Shown here: one piece after another, positions 11,263-19,281 of the stretch
How positions within the stretch are numbered: the stretch's first letter is position 1
How the letters are laid out: each line of letters opens with the position of its first letter
Origin: Strongylocentrotus pallidus
Taxonomy: Eukaryota; Echinodermata; Echinoidea; Camarodonta; Strongylocentrotidae
Direction of reading: 5' to 3'
Assembly (NCBI GenBank): GCA_030265145.1
Contig: JARBES010000117.1
Coordinates: 18,465,010 to 18,490,057, forward strand
DNA: 25,048 nucleotides
Position numbers and translations under genes: made by a program
Notes under the pieces: model-generated
Seen by the model: only the letters and a program-made list of their open reading frames with translations
Databases searched by the model: none
Told to the model about the DNA's origin: nothing

Positions 11263-11966
11263 GATGTGTATGTTGATAAGGACATTCATTTGACGCGACA
11301 ATGTTGATTATGTAATCACGCATCATCACAGACAAACGAACTTTTACATTTCTTCAGATTCTTTTCGCTGGGCCAGGGCCCAGAATGCAGTTTCAGGAAA
11401 AGTATCGCGATTTAAGACCAGTTAGAGGAGCAGTGAACCCCAAATTATGACAATTTGTGTGATATGAGATAGATTATTAAAGAAGTGGACACTGGTGGAC
11501 ATACATCTGAACATGCCAAACTTTGAAAAATACATATTCTTTACTGTCTTATTACCTTCAATTCCTTGGAAATTGATAAGATAAGTTTAAAAATGAAGTT
11601 TAAAATCATTGTGTTATACAGCCAAATTTACAGGTTTCTCTTGTTAACTATTTCTAATTTCCTATTGAAAACTTCATATATACGTCAATTATGTACGCCA
11701 CAACTGCACATGCCTTTCCGTGATTTTAAGCGAATCAGTTTCTTTTGCGCATGCATTTTGTAGATTCTTCAAGGCACAGTTTTTGGTTCTTTTGTGGCTG
11801 ACTGGCGGCGGTCGTGATGAGATCAAAGCTTGGAAGCATGTTTGGAATGTCATTATGATACTTTTGACAGAGTCAGGTGCATGAATGTATTATGGTACCG
11901 ATCAGTGTCCATTTGTAGTAGTTCCATGGTCAAACACTACCAGAAACCGATGGAAACCTTTTTTTC

Positions 11967-11989
11967 GGGGGGGGGGAGGGAGGAGGGGA
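11967..11989. repeat. G-rich run
   Basis: A run of about 10 G followed by GA-rich sequence, just outside the point (about 12010) where homology to copy B begins. Confidence 0.7.
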
Positions 11990-12115
11990 GTCAAACCCTA
12001 TATTGACCCGACTACATACCAGGTGAATCAACAAGTTGGTAACCAAGGGTTCTAGAGCGAAACATATTATATATACAAAAACAATACAGGTCTATTCGTT
12101 TTGATTGTGCCTCAC

Positions 12116-12226
12116 CCGTTTCGCATCGTGAACCAGCGAATCCCAGTGCACAGTCACACGTTCCTTCCTGACATGTTCCTCCATTTCCACAGATCATATT
12201 GGCACATGGATCAGTGCCGGTACCAC
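12116..12226 (-). CDS. Copy A exon: membrane-proximal EGF domain
   Basis: A 111-bp exon, phase 1-1 (acceptor ctacag, donor GTGAGG). It encodes GTGTDPCANMICGNGGTC, then QEGTCDCALGFAGSRCET. The C3-C4 spacing is very short (C-QEGT-C-D-C), as in compact EGF modules. C-GNGG-T-C fits O-fucosylation. A short Gly/Thr linker precedes it. It follows the microexon and precedes the SEA block. The copy B partner (19141-19281) differs by at least five replacements (for example Q to W, D to Y, L to P) and carries a 10-residue longer linker. Confidence 0.85.
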
Positions 12227-12393
12227 CTGTAGGGATCGTGGGCACTCGCCATTAAAACGCTTATCTTGTTACGAACCTTATACATATTCATGCATATGTT
12301 AATTTATGCGTATGAGCAGCATGAGTAGGCGAGTGAAGAGAGATTCATTAACAAAATATAAAGCAACAGGGAAACGTGGTTTTTGTTATTTCC

Positions 12394-12394
<1 letters not shown>

Positions 12395-12432
<38 letters not shown>

Positions 12433-12441
12433 GGTGTGTGT

Positions 12442-12477
<36 letters not shown>
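12395..12477. repeat. (GT)n microsatellite
   Basis: About 83 bp of nearly pure GT with a few interruptions, in the intron between the microexon and the first EGF exon of copy A. The same place in copy B lacks it. Confidence 0.95.
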
Positions 12478-12479
<2 letters not shown>

Positions 12480-12662
12480 CTTTGAGTATTCGTGTGTTGT
12501 TAGGTGCAGGGCGGTTTTATTGAAATAATCATTAATAATAATTATAGTGATTACGGTGTCATCATGATAATTAATGATGCTATAGCATGCAGTTGAAAAG
12601 ATAATAACCATTTTATAGTACATAGAACTACAGGAAAAAAAGTAAATCAAATATATGCTTAC

Positions 12663-12674
12663 TTCCTTGCGGCA
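12663..12674 (-). CDS. Copy A predicted 12-bp microexon between TM and first EGF
   Basis: On the minus strand TGCCGCAAGGAA is flanked by an acceptor (tggcag) and a donor (GTAAGC). It is phase 1-1 and would add L-P-Q-G-S between the TM exon and the EGF linker. Exon and donor are identical in copy B (19554-19543), and the acceptor AG is kept although upstream bases differ (ctggcag against cgggcag). It is too small to prove by eye; skipping it also keeps the frame. Confidence 0.5.
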
Positions 12675-13110
12675 CTGCCAGTTCGTACAGTTCCGAAAAG
12701 AAACAAAAAGATGAATGGAAAAGTGCAGAAGTTATTATTAAAATGCATTCTCAACAACAGTCCCATGCCAATATCGTAAATTTGCCGGTCACATTCACCC
12801 TAGAAAATAATAGTATCAAGAGATTTACCTCATCTGTGCCATTGAGAATTTTGATTTCATTGTAAATGATTTCCATTATTTCTAGTATATCTTGAAGCCC
12901 TAATATTTGTATTTTTATTAGTCAAAACATTTTTTTGGCGACTATTCACTCTGGTGACCAGTTACCACCATTACAACTTCGAAAGTTAACTGGAAACAAA
13001 AAGAAGAACAAAATTCCAGCTCAAGTATTTAGGCATTCCATTTAAGTCACTTCGATCCGGAAATTTATTTCGTAATTTTATATGTACATTTAAAAAAAAT
13101 GAAGTTATCA

Positions 13111-13119
13111 CTCACACAG

Positions 13120-13153
<34 letters not shown>

Positions 13154-13156
13154 ACA
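13111..13156. repeat. (CA)n microsatellite
   Basis: CA repeat in the intron just downstream of the TM exon of copy A. Copy B has a longer, more interrupted CA tract in the same position (19941-20037), so the tract predates the duplication. Confidence 0.9.
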
Positions 13157-13366
13157 TTACCAACTCGACGTCGTGCTAGAAAGATCGTACAATGGAAATT
13201 TCAATGAGTTTGGTAAATGATGTGTTGAAGTAAATATTCATTTTATAATATTTTCACATCACATCTTTATATAAAATAAAATATTTGTCAATATTTCAAT
13301 TAATGCATTCATCTTAAATGCGAATGGAAAGAGTACCAACAATGCAACAATATTGTTTTGACTCAC

Positions 13367-13649
13367 GGAACAGTGCGAGGGAGACAGCGCCAATTATAAG
13401 CATCAAGACGATAAGAAGAATGATGATGGACACACAGAAACACATTATCCGTCTATAACGCATGTACTTTATCTCCTCATCAGCACTCTTGGAATAGTGC
13501 CCTCTACGACCCATTGACTCGTCATTCGATCCGCTGTTGTATGGACGGCCAAAAGTCGTGTCCGCCAGGGAACCATCGTATCTAAAGAACATTTGCGGCG
13601 ATGCATGTTGATGTCTCGAGTTAGGGGGTCCACCTCTGTACCAGTTATA
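13367..13649 (-). CDS. Copy A exon: cytoplasmic tail and transmembrane segment
   Basis: A 283-bp exon read from acceptor accag (phase 0) to donor GTGAGT (phase 1). It encodes YNWYRGGPPNSR, then MFFRYDGSLADTTFGRPYNS, SMGRRGHY, SADEE and KYMRYRR, followed by a hydrophobic stretch of about 26 residues ending IIGAVSLALF. Positive charge before and not after the helix predicts an inside N-terminus (type II). If the acceptor is wrong, the ATG of MFFRYD is an internal start, though its context is poor. The frame stays open upstream to about 13757, through a repeat shared with copy B. The copy B exon lacks three codons (GSL region) and differs by 21 replacements and 4 silent changes. Confidence 0.78.
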
Positions 13650-13765
13650 CTGGTAAACATATGAACATAGAACGAGAAAGACATTGCATGACCGGGGCCG
13701 TCGGGGAACCACTTTGAAATTAAAGGTGGGTGGGGGGGGGGGGTTATTTGCCGACAAGTTAGCTG

Positions 13766-13865
13766 NNNNNNNNNNNNNNNNNNNNNNNNNNNNNNNNNNN
13801 NNNNNNNNNNNNNNNNNNNNNNNNNNNNNNNNNNNNNNNNNNNNNNNNNNNNNNNNNNNNNNNNN
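13766..13865. other. Assembly gap of exactly 100 N
   Basis: One hundred N, the usual placeholder for a gap of unknown size. It is bordered by G runs and T runs (13732-13743, 13876-13897). It separates copies A and B, so their order, distance and independence rest on scaffolding. Confidence 0.99.
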
Positions 13866-13954
13866 CAGATTTTTCTTTTTTTTTTGGGGGGGGGGGAAAG
13901 GGGGCAGAAGAAAAAATTTGCATCTCCACCACTCTTAATGTTACTTACATGCAT

Positions 13955-14070
13955 GCCCCGCGGAACGTTTTTCAAAGTGGGGGGGGGGGGCTAAAGTGTT
14001 AATTAAGGCAGGTAGAGCGAAGCGAGTGGAGCGTAAATTTGCAGCCCCAGGGGGGGGGGGGAGGGGGAAG
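13955..14070. repeat. Dispersed G-run repeat (TTTCAAAGTGG(G)n type)
   Basis: CGGAACGTTTTTCAAAGTGG at 13961-13980 leads into a run of 12 G, then GAGCGAAGCGAG-type sequence and a second run at 14050-14067. The same 20-mer with two mismatches plus a G run occurs at 17777-17809, and the inverted CCACTTTGAAA with G runs lies at 13709 and 20522. This suggests copies of one repeat family. Confidence 0.55.
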
Positions 14071-14194
14071 CCCCTAAAAATAGTTGATGATGTAAGCATT
14101 TTAGCGTCCACAAATACATCAATAACAAAGAACATACAACCCAATTAAACATAAATTCATATATTAATCATTGACATTAGGTTTAGATCATTAC

Positions 14195-14311
14195 CGATGT
14201 CACAGAGCGTCCCTGTATATCCCTGAAAACACGAACAGGTGAAACTGTTGAGTCCATCAGTACAAACACCATTGCCATTAGAGCACGGATTGGGTATACA
14301 GTCTTGTATAT
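14195..14311 (-). CDS. Copy B exon: calcium-binding EGF domain, partner of 1719-1835
   Basis: A 117-bp exon, phase 1-1, with the same acceptor and donor as its copy A partner. It encodes IQDCIPNPCSNGNGVC, then CTDGLNSFTCSC and GYTGTLCDI. Against copy A there is one replacement (D to N) and three silent changes. It is the last copy B exon before the G runs and the N gap; the next in-frame acceptor going downstream would be in copy A (the microexon or the 12226 EGF). Confidence 0.82.
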
Positions 14312-14768
14312 CTGTAATAAAGAGTGAAGCGATATCAAATCTTATGCTAAGGGTGTAACATCAGTATATATTTAGATCATTACACTATTACAAATTTCAT
14401 CAAGTGGTCTAATGAATTAAAGGGCAACACAACCTGTGTAATAAGTTCCTTTGCAAAAAGGCAGAAAAATAAGAGAAACGGAATAGCAAAAGATTGAAAT
14501 GAATCGGACGAATATTAAGAGAGTTATGAATGTATAAAATATGACATTGCTAAAGCTATGCCTTACCAAATTTGTCGATAAACCTTTAAGGACATGTAAC
14601 ACGGTCGCAGCTATTTCCGAAAAATCAGTTCAATAACAATTTCAATACCCCATTGTATGTCCCACAGAAATCTTGTTCGGATTAGATAATACGTCATTGT
14701 CATATTAGGACGCTTAAATACTTGACGCACAAGGCTATTGAAATTGCCTTTTTCAAGACTACACCAAC

Positions 14769-14804
14769 AGTCCTTTTCAGGACTACACACTCAAGAAAAA
14801 AAGA
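14769..14804 (+). promoter_or_regulatory. Histone-type 3' processing signal: stem-loop plus downstream purine element
   Basis: AGTCCTTTTCAGGACT at 14769-14784 forms a perfect 6-bp stem with a TTTC loop, matching the replication-dependent histone mRNA 3' stem-loop. It is followed after about 7 nt by CAAGAAAAAAAGA (14792-14804), which resembles the histone downstream element CAAGAAAGA bound by U7 snRNA. A degenerate second stem-loop (AGTACTTTTCAGGACT) lies at 14813-14828. No histone frame precedes it; it sits in an intron of copy B and has no partner in copy A. Confidence 0.5.
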
Positions 14805-14944
14805 TTACAGAGAGTACTTTTCAGGACTCCCCAATCCTTCCCCTCTCTCACATGGTACAACCGCAAGCCTACTGTAGATCTACATCACCATGCAAGCCGA
14901 TACTTATAAGCAAAAAATTAGAAATAAGTGATATTGTATTGCAT

Positions 14945-15440
14945 CATTTATAAAACTAGAAGGATCTTCGACTGTGTGCAGTCGAAAAAGATGCCTCTGC
15001 TAAAGAGCGATTTAACAAACCAAAACAGAAGTAACTTTAAAATTCAAGTTCGATTGTAATCTTTTAACAGGTTCTCAGAATATCGTGATTACAAGCTATT
15101 TTCTGCATACATAATGAGCCCCATGACCTTTGACCTCAAGACCCCAAAATCTAATAAGTTCATTGGCTCTGCAAAATGCATTCATGTCCTAAGTTTGACG
15201 AGTTTCAATCCGTCGATTCAAATTATAATGAAATCACCAGCTATTTTTGCATACATATATGAGCTCTATGACCTAGACTTCGTGACCCCAAAATCTAATC
15301 AGTTCATTGGCTCTGCAAGATACATACTACTGTACATGACCACAGTCTGGCCGGAATCCATCAATCATTTCTTGTGATAACGCGATCACGGGACAACTCG
15401 AAAACATAATGCCTCCGGCTTCTTTGTTGCGGAGCATACA
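14945..15440. repeat. Dispersed repeat inserted in copy B, with ~147-bp internal tandem units
   Basis: Flanking sequence aligns with copy A around 2965-3000, but this block is absent there. Two units share GCATACAT, GACCCCAAAATCTAA and GTTCATTGGCTCTGCAA about 147-148 bp apart. A hairpin stands near the left end (14967-14986) and an ATGCCTCCG...CGGAGCAT pair near the right end (15409-15438). Phrases like these are familiar from repeats in marine invertebrate genomes; the class is not known to me. Confidence 0.6.
15124..15136. promoter_or_regulatory. Perfect DR1 nuclear-receptor half-site pair inside the repeat
   Basis: TGACCTTTGACCT is, on the minus strand, AGGTCA-A-AGGTCA, a perfect DR1 element of the type bound by RXR, HNF4 or COUP-TF-like receptors. 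The second repeat unit has a decayed version. Binding is not shown by sequence alone. Confidence 0.4.
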
Positions 15441-15521
15441 AAAGTCCTGTGATTTTGATTAGCACATATGTACTTGTCTTTATCTTTTTCCTCTTCATCC
15501 CCCTCCTCCTTTTCATCTTCT

Positions 15522-15540
15522 ATTATATATATATATATAT
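15522..15540. repeat. (TA)n microsatellite
   Basis: Short TA repeat immediately left of the 160-bp foldback element; a TA-rich target may have been chosen by the element. Confidence 0.85.
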
Positions 15541-15700
15541 ATCGACTGCTGTGAGAGCCATGAGTAATTTATAGGCCCAAGGGGACGGTGCATCCTCCCA
15601 TGACCCGAGGCGCGCCTGGGTGGGCGGTGCGCCTCTGTCATGGGAGGATGCACCGTCCCCGAGAGCTAACAGCCAGGCCTCGAATATTAAAGCAGTCGAT
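15541..15700. mobile_element. 160-bp foldback/MITE-like element with perfect GC-rich hairpin
   Basis: Ends ATCGACTGCT (15541) and AGCAGTCGAT (15700) are perfect 10-bp inverted repeats. Inside, 24-bp arms at 15581-15604 and 15637-15660 are perfectly complementary, with a further 7-bp stem (15607-15613 with 15629-15635). Copy A lacks the element at the matching site near 3085. The perfect arms suggest a recent insertion or a maintained structure. Confidence 0.6.
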
Positions 15701-15816
15701 GGTTAGATTCTAAAGAAAGATACACAATGCTTTATATCGGCGCCTAAAATAGTAAGCTTTGCATATTTCTGTGTTAACATTAATTGTGATAACATAAGAG
15801 AATCAAGAAAGCATAC

Positions 15817-15930
15817 TGTCCAGACATCTGTTTCCCGTCCTTCCCTCAGTACACATGCATGTGTATCCAGCAACTCCATCAACACACGTTCCTCCGAAAC
15901 TGCATGGATTTGTAGCACACTCATCTACAT
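15817..15930 (-). CDS. Copy B exon: calcium-binding EGF domain, partner of 3199-3312
   Basis: A 114-bp exon, phase 1-1, encoding exactly the same peptide as copy A ([16 protein letters not shown] and onward). The five differences are all silent: GCG/GCA context at the second codon pair, CCG/CCA, ACA/ACG, TGC/TGT and CTC/CTG. Splice sites are conserved. The silent-only pattern suggests that the exon has been translated and constrained since the copies split, or was homogenised by conversion. Confidence 0.84.
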
Positions 15931-16227
15931 CTGAATAATATAAGTACGAACATTTCAAGGACATACTGATATTCATATGCAGATATTATGTAAAGCTTTT
16001 CAACTGGTACAACTTAAATGTAACAAAGACTACAATCTCTGAATAAACAAAGCGTATATCCAATCATGTATCAGGAAGGCACCCAAATATTATCAACATT
16101 ATATTATACATTGTATACATTTGAATTCCTTTAAACTCCAATGCTTTTAATAAAATTTCCATCTATTTGAGTATTTTGGGCACCATCTAATTCAGAATAT
16201 TTTGGGATAAGATTTTCCACTACTGAC

Positions 16228-16349
16228 TTTCAGAGCATGTTTCCCCAGTCCAGCCCTCGGCACATGTACATATTATAGTAGTACCATAACTGATACATTT
16301 AGCTCCATTAATTCAAACAAGACAGTGTTTGAATTACATTGTGCCAGAC
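16228..16349 (-). pseudogene. Copy B frameshifted EGF exon, absent from copy A
   Basis: Between acceptor ccattag and donor GTCAGT (both phase 1) lie 122 bp, not a multiple of three. The first part reads LAQCNSNT in one frame, and the second reads NGAKCISYGTTIICTC then AEGWTGETC in another, together a recognisable EGF with one frameshift near the second cysteine. It lies upstream of the 15930 exon; the aligned site in copy A (about 3610) lacks the whole ~210-bp segment. Skipping it preserves the copy B frame. A sequencing error is an alternative. Confidence 0.6.
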
Positions 16350-16647
16350 CTAATGGTATCAACAAGAAAAGAGACTCTCTTTGATAATGAAGACAACATG
16401 AAACTATTTTGGAATTATAACACAAGGTCAGTTATCTTACCGGGTATGTGTTATATTCACCGCAACAAATAAGACACATGGTAGTATCATAATCATGTCT
16501 AAATGGATATGCTTAGCATGTTTTATGTCTGCTCTCGCGATATTATCGAGTGATGAAGGTCTGAGCTTCTTCATTAACAATGCTCTTTAAAAAAACAACG
16601 ATTCATTAGGCTTGTAGACCAGGTTGAATTACAAGAAAGTCCAAATA

Positions 16648-17440
16648 GTTCAAGTTCAAGTTCATTTATTTACACTCATCATTAAAGATACAGAATATGT
16701 ATAATAATCACATTTAAAAATACAGAATACACATACAAAAATATCATACATCCAAACAAAATCATAACATAATGAGAGTGAAGGGATAAGCTAAAACGGA
16801 GTAGAATCCGTATGCAAGAGTCCATCCCTCATATACAATATTAATTATATTCAAATTGAATGTTGTACTGGCTGGGTAGTTAAGAGAAACTAGCTAATAA
16901 TAGGTAGATACATTGATTTATTGTGGTAAATATGAAAATAGAAACAGGGGGGGGGGGGGGCTTAAGAACTTTTTGAGTTATTGCATGTATATTCAATTAA
17001 ATCATTTTATATTTTCGTTTAAAAGTTTGAAGACTCAACAATTTTTAATATTTATGGGATTGGAATTCCAAATTATTGGACCATTGAAAGATATTGACTT
17101 TTTCATTAAAGTTGTATTAATTTGAGGTAGGTGGAAATTAGATGCATTTCTAGTTTCCTGCTCATGAAAACTGGAATTAAAATTCAAATACTTTAGAAGC
17201 GCACATGGTAATGATTCTTTTCGACACCGATTGCCTGTCTAATTATCAAGATATTTATGATTGGAATTCCAAATTTCAAAATCTGTTTTCCCACCGTTTT
17301 TTATAACACTACAGTCTATTGGAGAAAATGAATATGGTACAATCTGTCACTCAAAGATTTTTACTTGTTGAGGTACTTCATGATCATTTTGAAGCGCAAT
17401 TTTGTTTAGGGCCTCAATATTACACCATATGACAGACACT
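16648..17440 (-). mobile_element. 5'-truncated CR1/L2/Crack-like LINE, C-terminal reverse transcriptase and 3' UTR
   Basis: On the minus strand the frame LPCALLKYLNFNSSFHEQET then KKSISFNGPIIWNSNPINIK shows the F-x-G-P-x-x-W-N block typical of the C-terminal RT region of CR1/L2/Crack LINEs. Upstream pieces such as YGVIL and NILIIRQAIGV occur in other frames, so it carries stops and frameshifts. The 3' end is a (TTGAAC)n tail at about 16648-16662 instead of poly-A, as in L2-type elements. A 14-G run lies at 16947-16960. Its 3' end coincides with the point where copy B stops aligning with copy A. Confidence 0.7.
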
Positions 17441-18235
17441 GATAACACGTAGGGCCATGCATCTCAAATTTGTAAAGCTGGAAACATTGTTAAACAATGC
17501 CTTTAACGAGTTTAAAAATGTAGGCATGTCTAATTGGTTAACGACACCACGTGACCATGCATCTTTCTTTCCTTCAAAGCCAAACGTGAACAAAAGTTCC
17601 TATCAAAATGTGCTAAGTGTAGTGTAGCCGTCCGTACACAATAAGACAAAGATTAGAGATTCATCATTCCCGTAATTAAGATTGTTTTATTCAGGGTTGT
17701 AAATCTAAGAAGTGACATGCTTTAGCGTATTGACTATTCGTTGACGATCATCGAAATGCCACTAGATCAGGGGCGGCGGAGCGTCTTTCAAAGTGGGAGG
17801 GGGGGGGGGCACCAACAATAAAGATCACTTTCTGGAAGAAAAAAAAGGGTAGCTACAAAGGGGAATCCTAAAGAGAAAATAGACAATTTTTGGACATAAG
17901 TATATAACCCTAAAAAGTGCTTACATCATGATTATCAGGGATGATTACAATATTTGTTTCTCTCTGAATACAAGGTCCAATATACTGCTTAATTAAGCAA
18001 CATACTTGCAGTTTGGTGGGATGGTCTGAATATTTATTTGCGAGCGGCAATGAGAGCAAGCCAACATTTTAAGATTTGTGAGGTCTCAGTGCGAAAAATT
18101 ACATCTTAAAAAGTTGAAAAACGATCCTAATGGGGATTTAAGCAATTAGAAACATAATTATATTAACTTTAAATGCTCATGAGCTTTTGAGAAAATTTAA
18201 ATTAGTAGCCTTTATTCAAAATTAGGAGTACTTTT
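17441..18235. other. Copy B non-coding stretch with G-run repeat
   Basis: AT-rich sequence without a supported exon. At 17777-17809 it carries the CGGAGCGTCTTTCAAAGTGG motif and a G run of the family also seen at 13961. No homology to copy A was noticed. Confidence 0.5.
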
Positions 18236-18990
18236 TATGGTGAAAGGAAAAGGGGGCGTACATCCGAATGGAAAAGGACACTTATTAGAAAAGAAAAAAA
18301 AAGAGTATATGTCAAAGTGAAAAAGGGAATTATCGGAGGTGGAAATGGGGAACTTCTCGCACCTGATAAGGGGTACTCACTAGAGATGAAGAAAGGTGCT
18401 GATGAGAACACAAAAAGGGCACTTATTACAAAGAAAACGGGCAATTATCAAAAATAAAATGGCACTAGATAAGGGGCACGTTTCAAGATGAATGGGGCAC
18501 TTTTTAGAGATGAAAAGGGGCACTTATTACAGAGTTAAAAGGGGAACCTCTCAAATTTGAATAAGATCAATCATGGAAGATAAAAAGGGACGCTTACAAG
18601 AATGAAAAGAGGGCATACAAAAAGAAAGAGGCACTTGTCAAAATATAACGGACACCTCTCAGATTTGAAAAGAGGCAATTATAAGAGGTGAAGAGGCACT
18701 TATCAGAGATGGTAATGGGCACTTCTTGTACCTTGAAAGTGGCAATCGACTGAGAATAAGGGCACTTGTGATGATGGAAAGGGTCACTTATTACAACGGA
18801 AAATGGGCACCTGTCAAAGAAAAAGGGGCCCCTATGATATTTTAACAGAGGCATCTATCAGAGGTGTCAGAAAGGGCATTTTATGAAAAGGGGAAGTGGC
18901 TCTTATTAAAAGTGAAAAGGGGCAAATGTCAATATAAAAAGGGGGCACTTATCTGAAGTAAAGGGGGGTACTTGAACAAATATGGGGGTA
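18236..18990. repeat. AG-rich degenerate minisatellite, ~25-32-bp unit
   Basis: About 750 bp built from variants of a unit like GATGAAAAGGGGCACTTATT (clear copies near 18515 and 18780, others spread through the block). Unit length and sequence vary, so the array is old. Open frames across it are by-products of the repeat and not genes. It occupies part of the interval where copy A has the SEA exons. Confidence 0.7.
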
Positions 18991-19140
18991 TAATTTGTCC
19001 CCCAATCCCCCCACAAAAAGGGTTCAACGGTTTCCGGTAGTACCAGGTAAATAAAAAGTTGGTACATGTAACCCAAGGGTTCTAGAGCGAAACATATGTA
19101 CAAAAACAATACATGTCTACTCGTTTTGATTTTGCCTCAC

Positions 19141-19281
19141 CCGTTTCGCACCGTGAACCAGCGAATCCTGGTGCACAGTAACACGTTCCTTCCCAACACG
19201 TTCCTCCATTTCCACAGATCACATTGGCACATAGATCAGTGCCAGTGCCGGGATCAGTGCCAGTGCCGGTAACAGTACTAC
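19141..19281 (-). CDS. Copy B exon: membrane-proximal EGF with expanded Gly-Thr-Asp linker
   Basis: A 141-bp exon, phase 1-1 (acceptor ctcacag, donor GTGAGG). It encodes STVTGTGTDPGTGTDLC, then ANVICGNGGTC, WEGTCYC and GFAGSRCET. It is 30 bp longer than copy A (12116-12226), partly through tandem repetition of GGCACTGGCACTGAT-like sequence, which stays in frame. In the aligned part replacements outnumber silent changes (at least 5 to 2): P/L, M/V, Q/W, D/Y, L/P. All six cysteines are kept. Confidence 0.82.

Larger units (their letters stand above)
8343..12115. other. Largest intron of copy A, about 3.8 kb, repeat-filled
   Basis: The intron lies between the first EGF exon and the SEA block. 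It holds a GC/G-rich island (about 8456-8528), a T-rich stretch (9170-9260), tandem repeats with AAGATGG motifs (10297-11010), an inverted-repeat element (11148-11262) and a G run (11967-11989). The rest shows no exon I can support. At about 9130-9170 an AATAAA followed by an A-rich stretch may be the tail of an old retroposon (low confidence). Confidence 0.6.
527..13649 (-). other. Gene copy A: predicted type II TM / EGF / SEA / multi-EGF membrane protein (gene span)
   Basis: Eleven solid exons and one microexon on the minus strand give one continuous frame. In gene order: tail+TM (13649-13367), microexon (12674-12663), EGF (12226-12116), SEA in three exons (8342-8227, 7561-7497, 6424-6276), then EGFs at 5792-5679, 5092-4979, 3312-3199, 1835-1719, 1371-1258 and 640-527. 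Intron phases run 1,1,1,0,2,1,1,1,1,1,1 and each junction codon is a sense codon. The basic stretch before the TM favours an inside N-terminus, hence type II. SEA domains in such proteins often self-cleave to leave a non-covalent ectodomain (family knowledge). The gene continues beyond the left edge, and its first exon may lie upstream of the N gap. I cannot name an ortholog. Splice choices come from consensus sites and frame only. Confidence 0.75.

Noticed and set aside
12348-12650. 100-residue minus-strand frame rich in His-Thr
   Set aside because: It is the translation of the (GT)n microsatellite.
13469-13975. 168-residue minus-strand frame
   Set aside because: It runs through the 100-N gap and is a shifted frame of the TM exon.
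18235-19109. Several minus-strand frames of 67-86 residues
   Set aside because: They follow the period of the AG-rich minisatellite and have repeat-driven composition.
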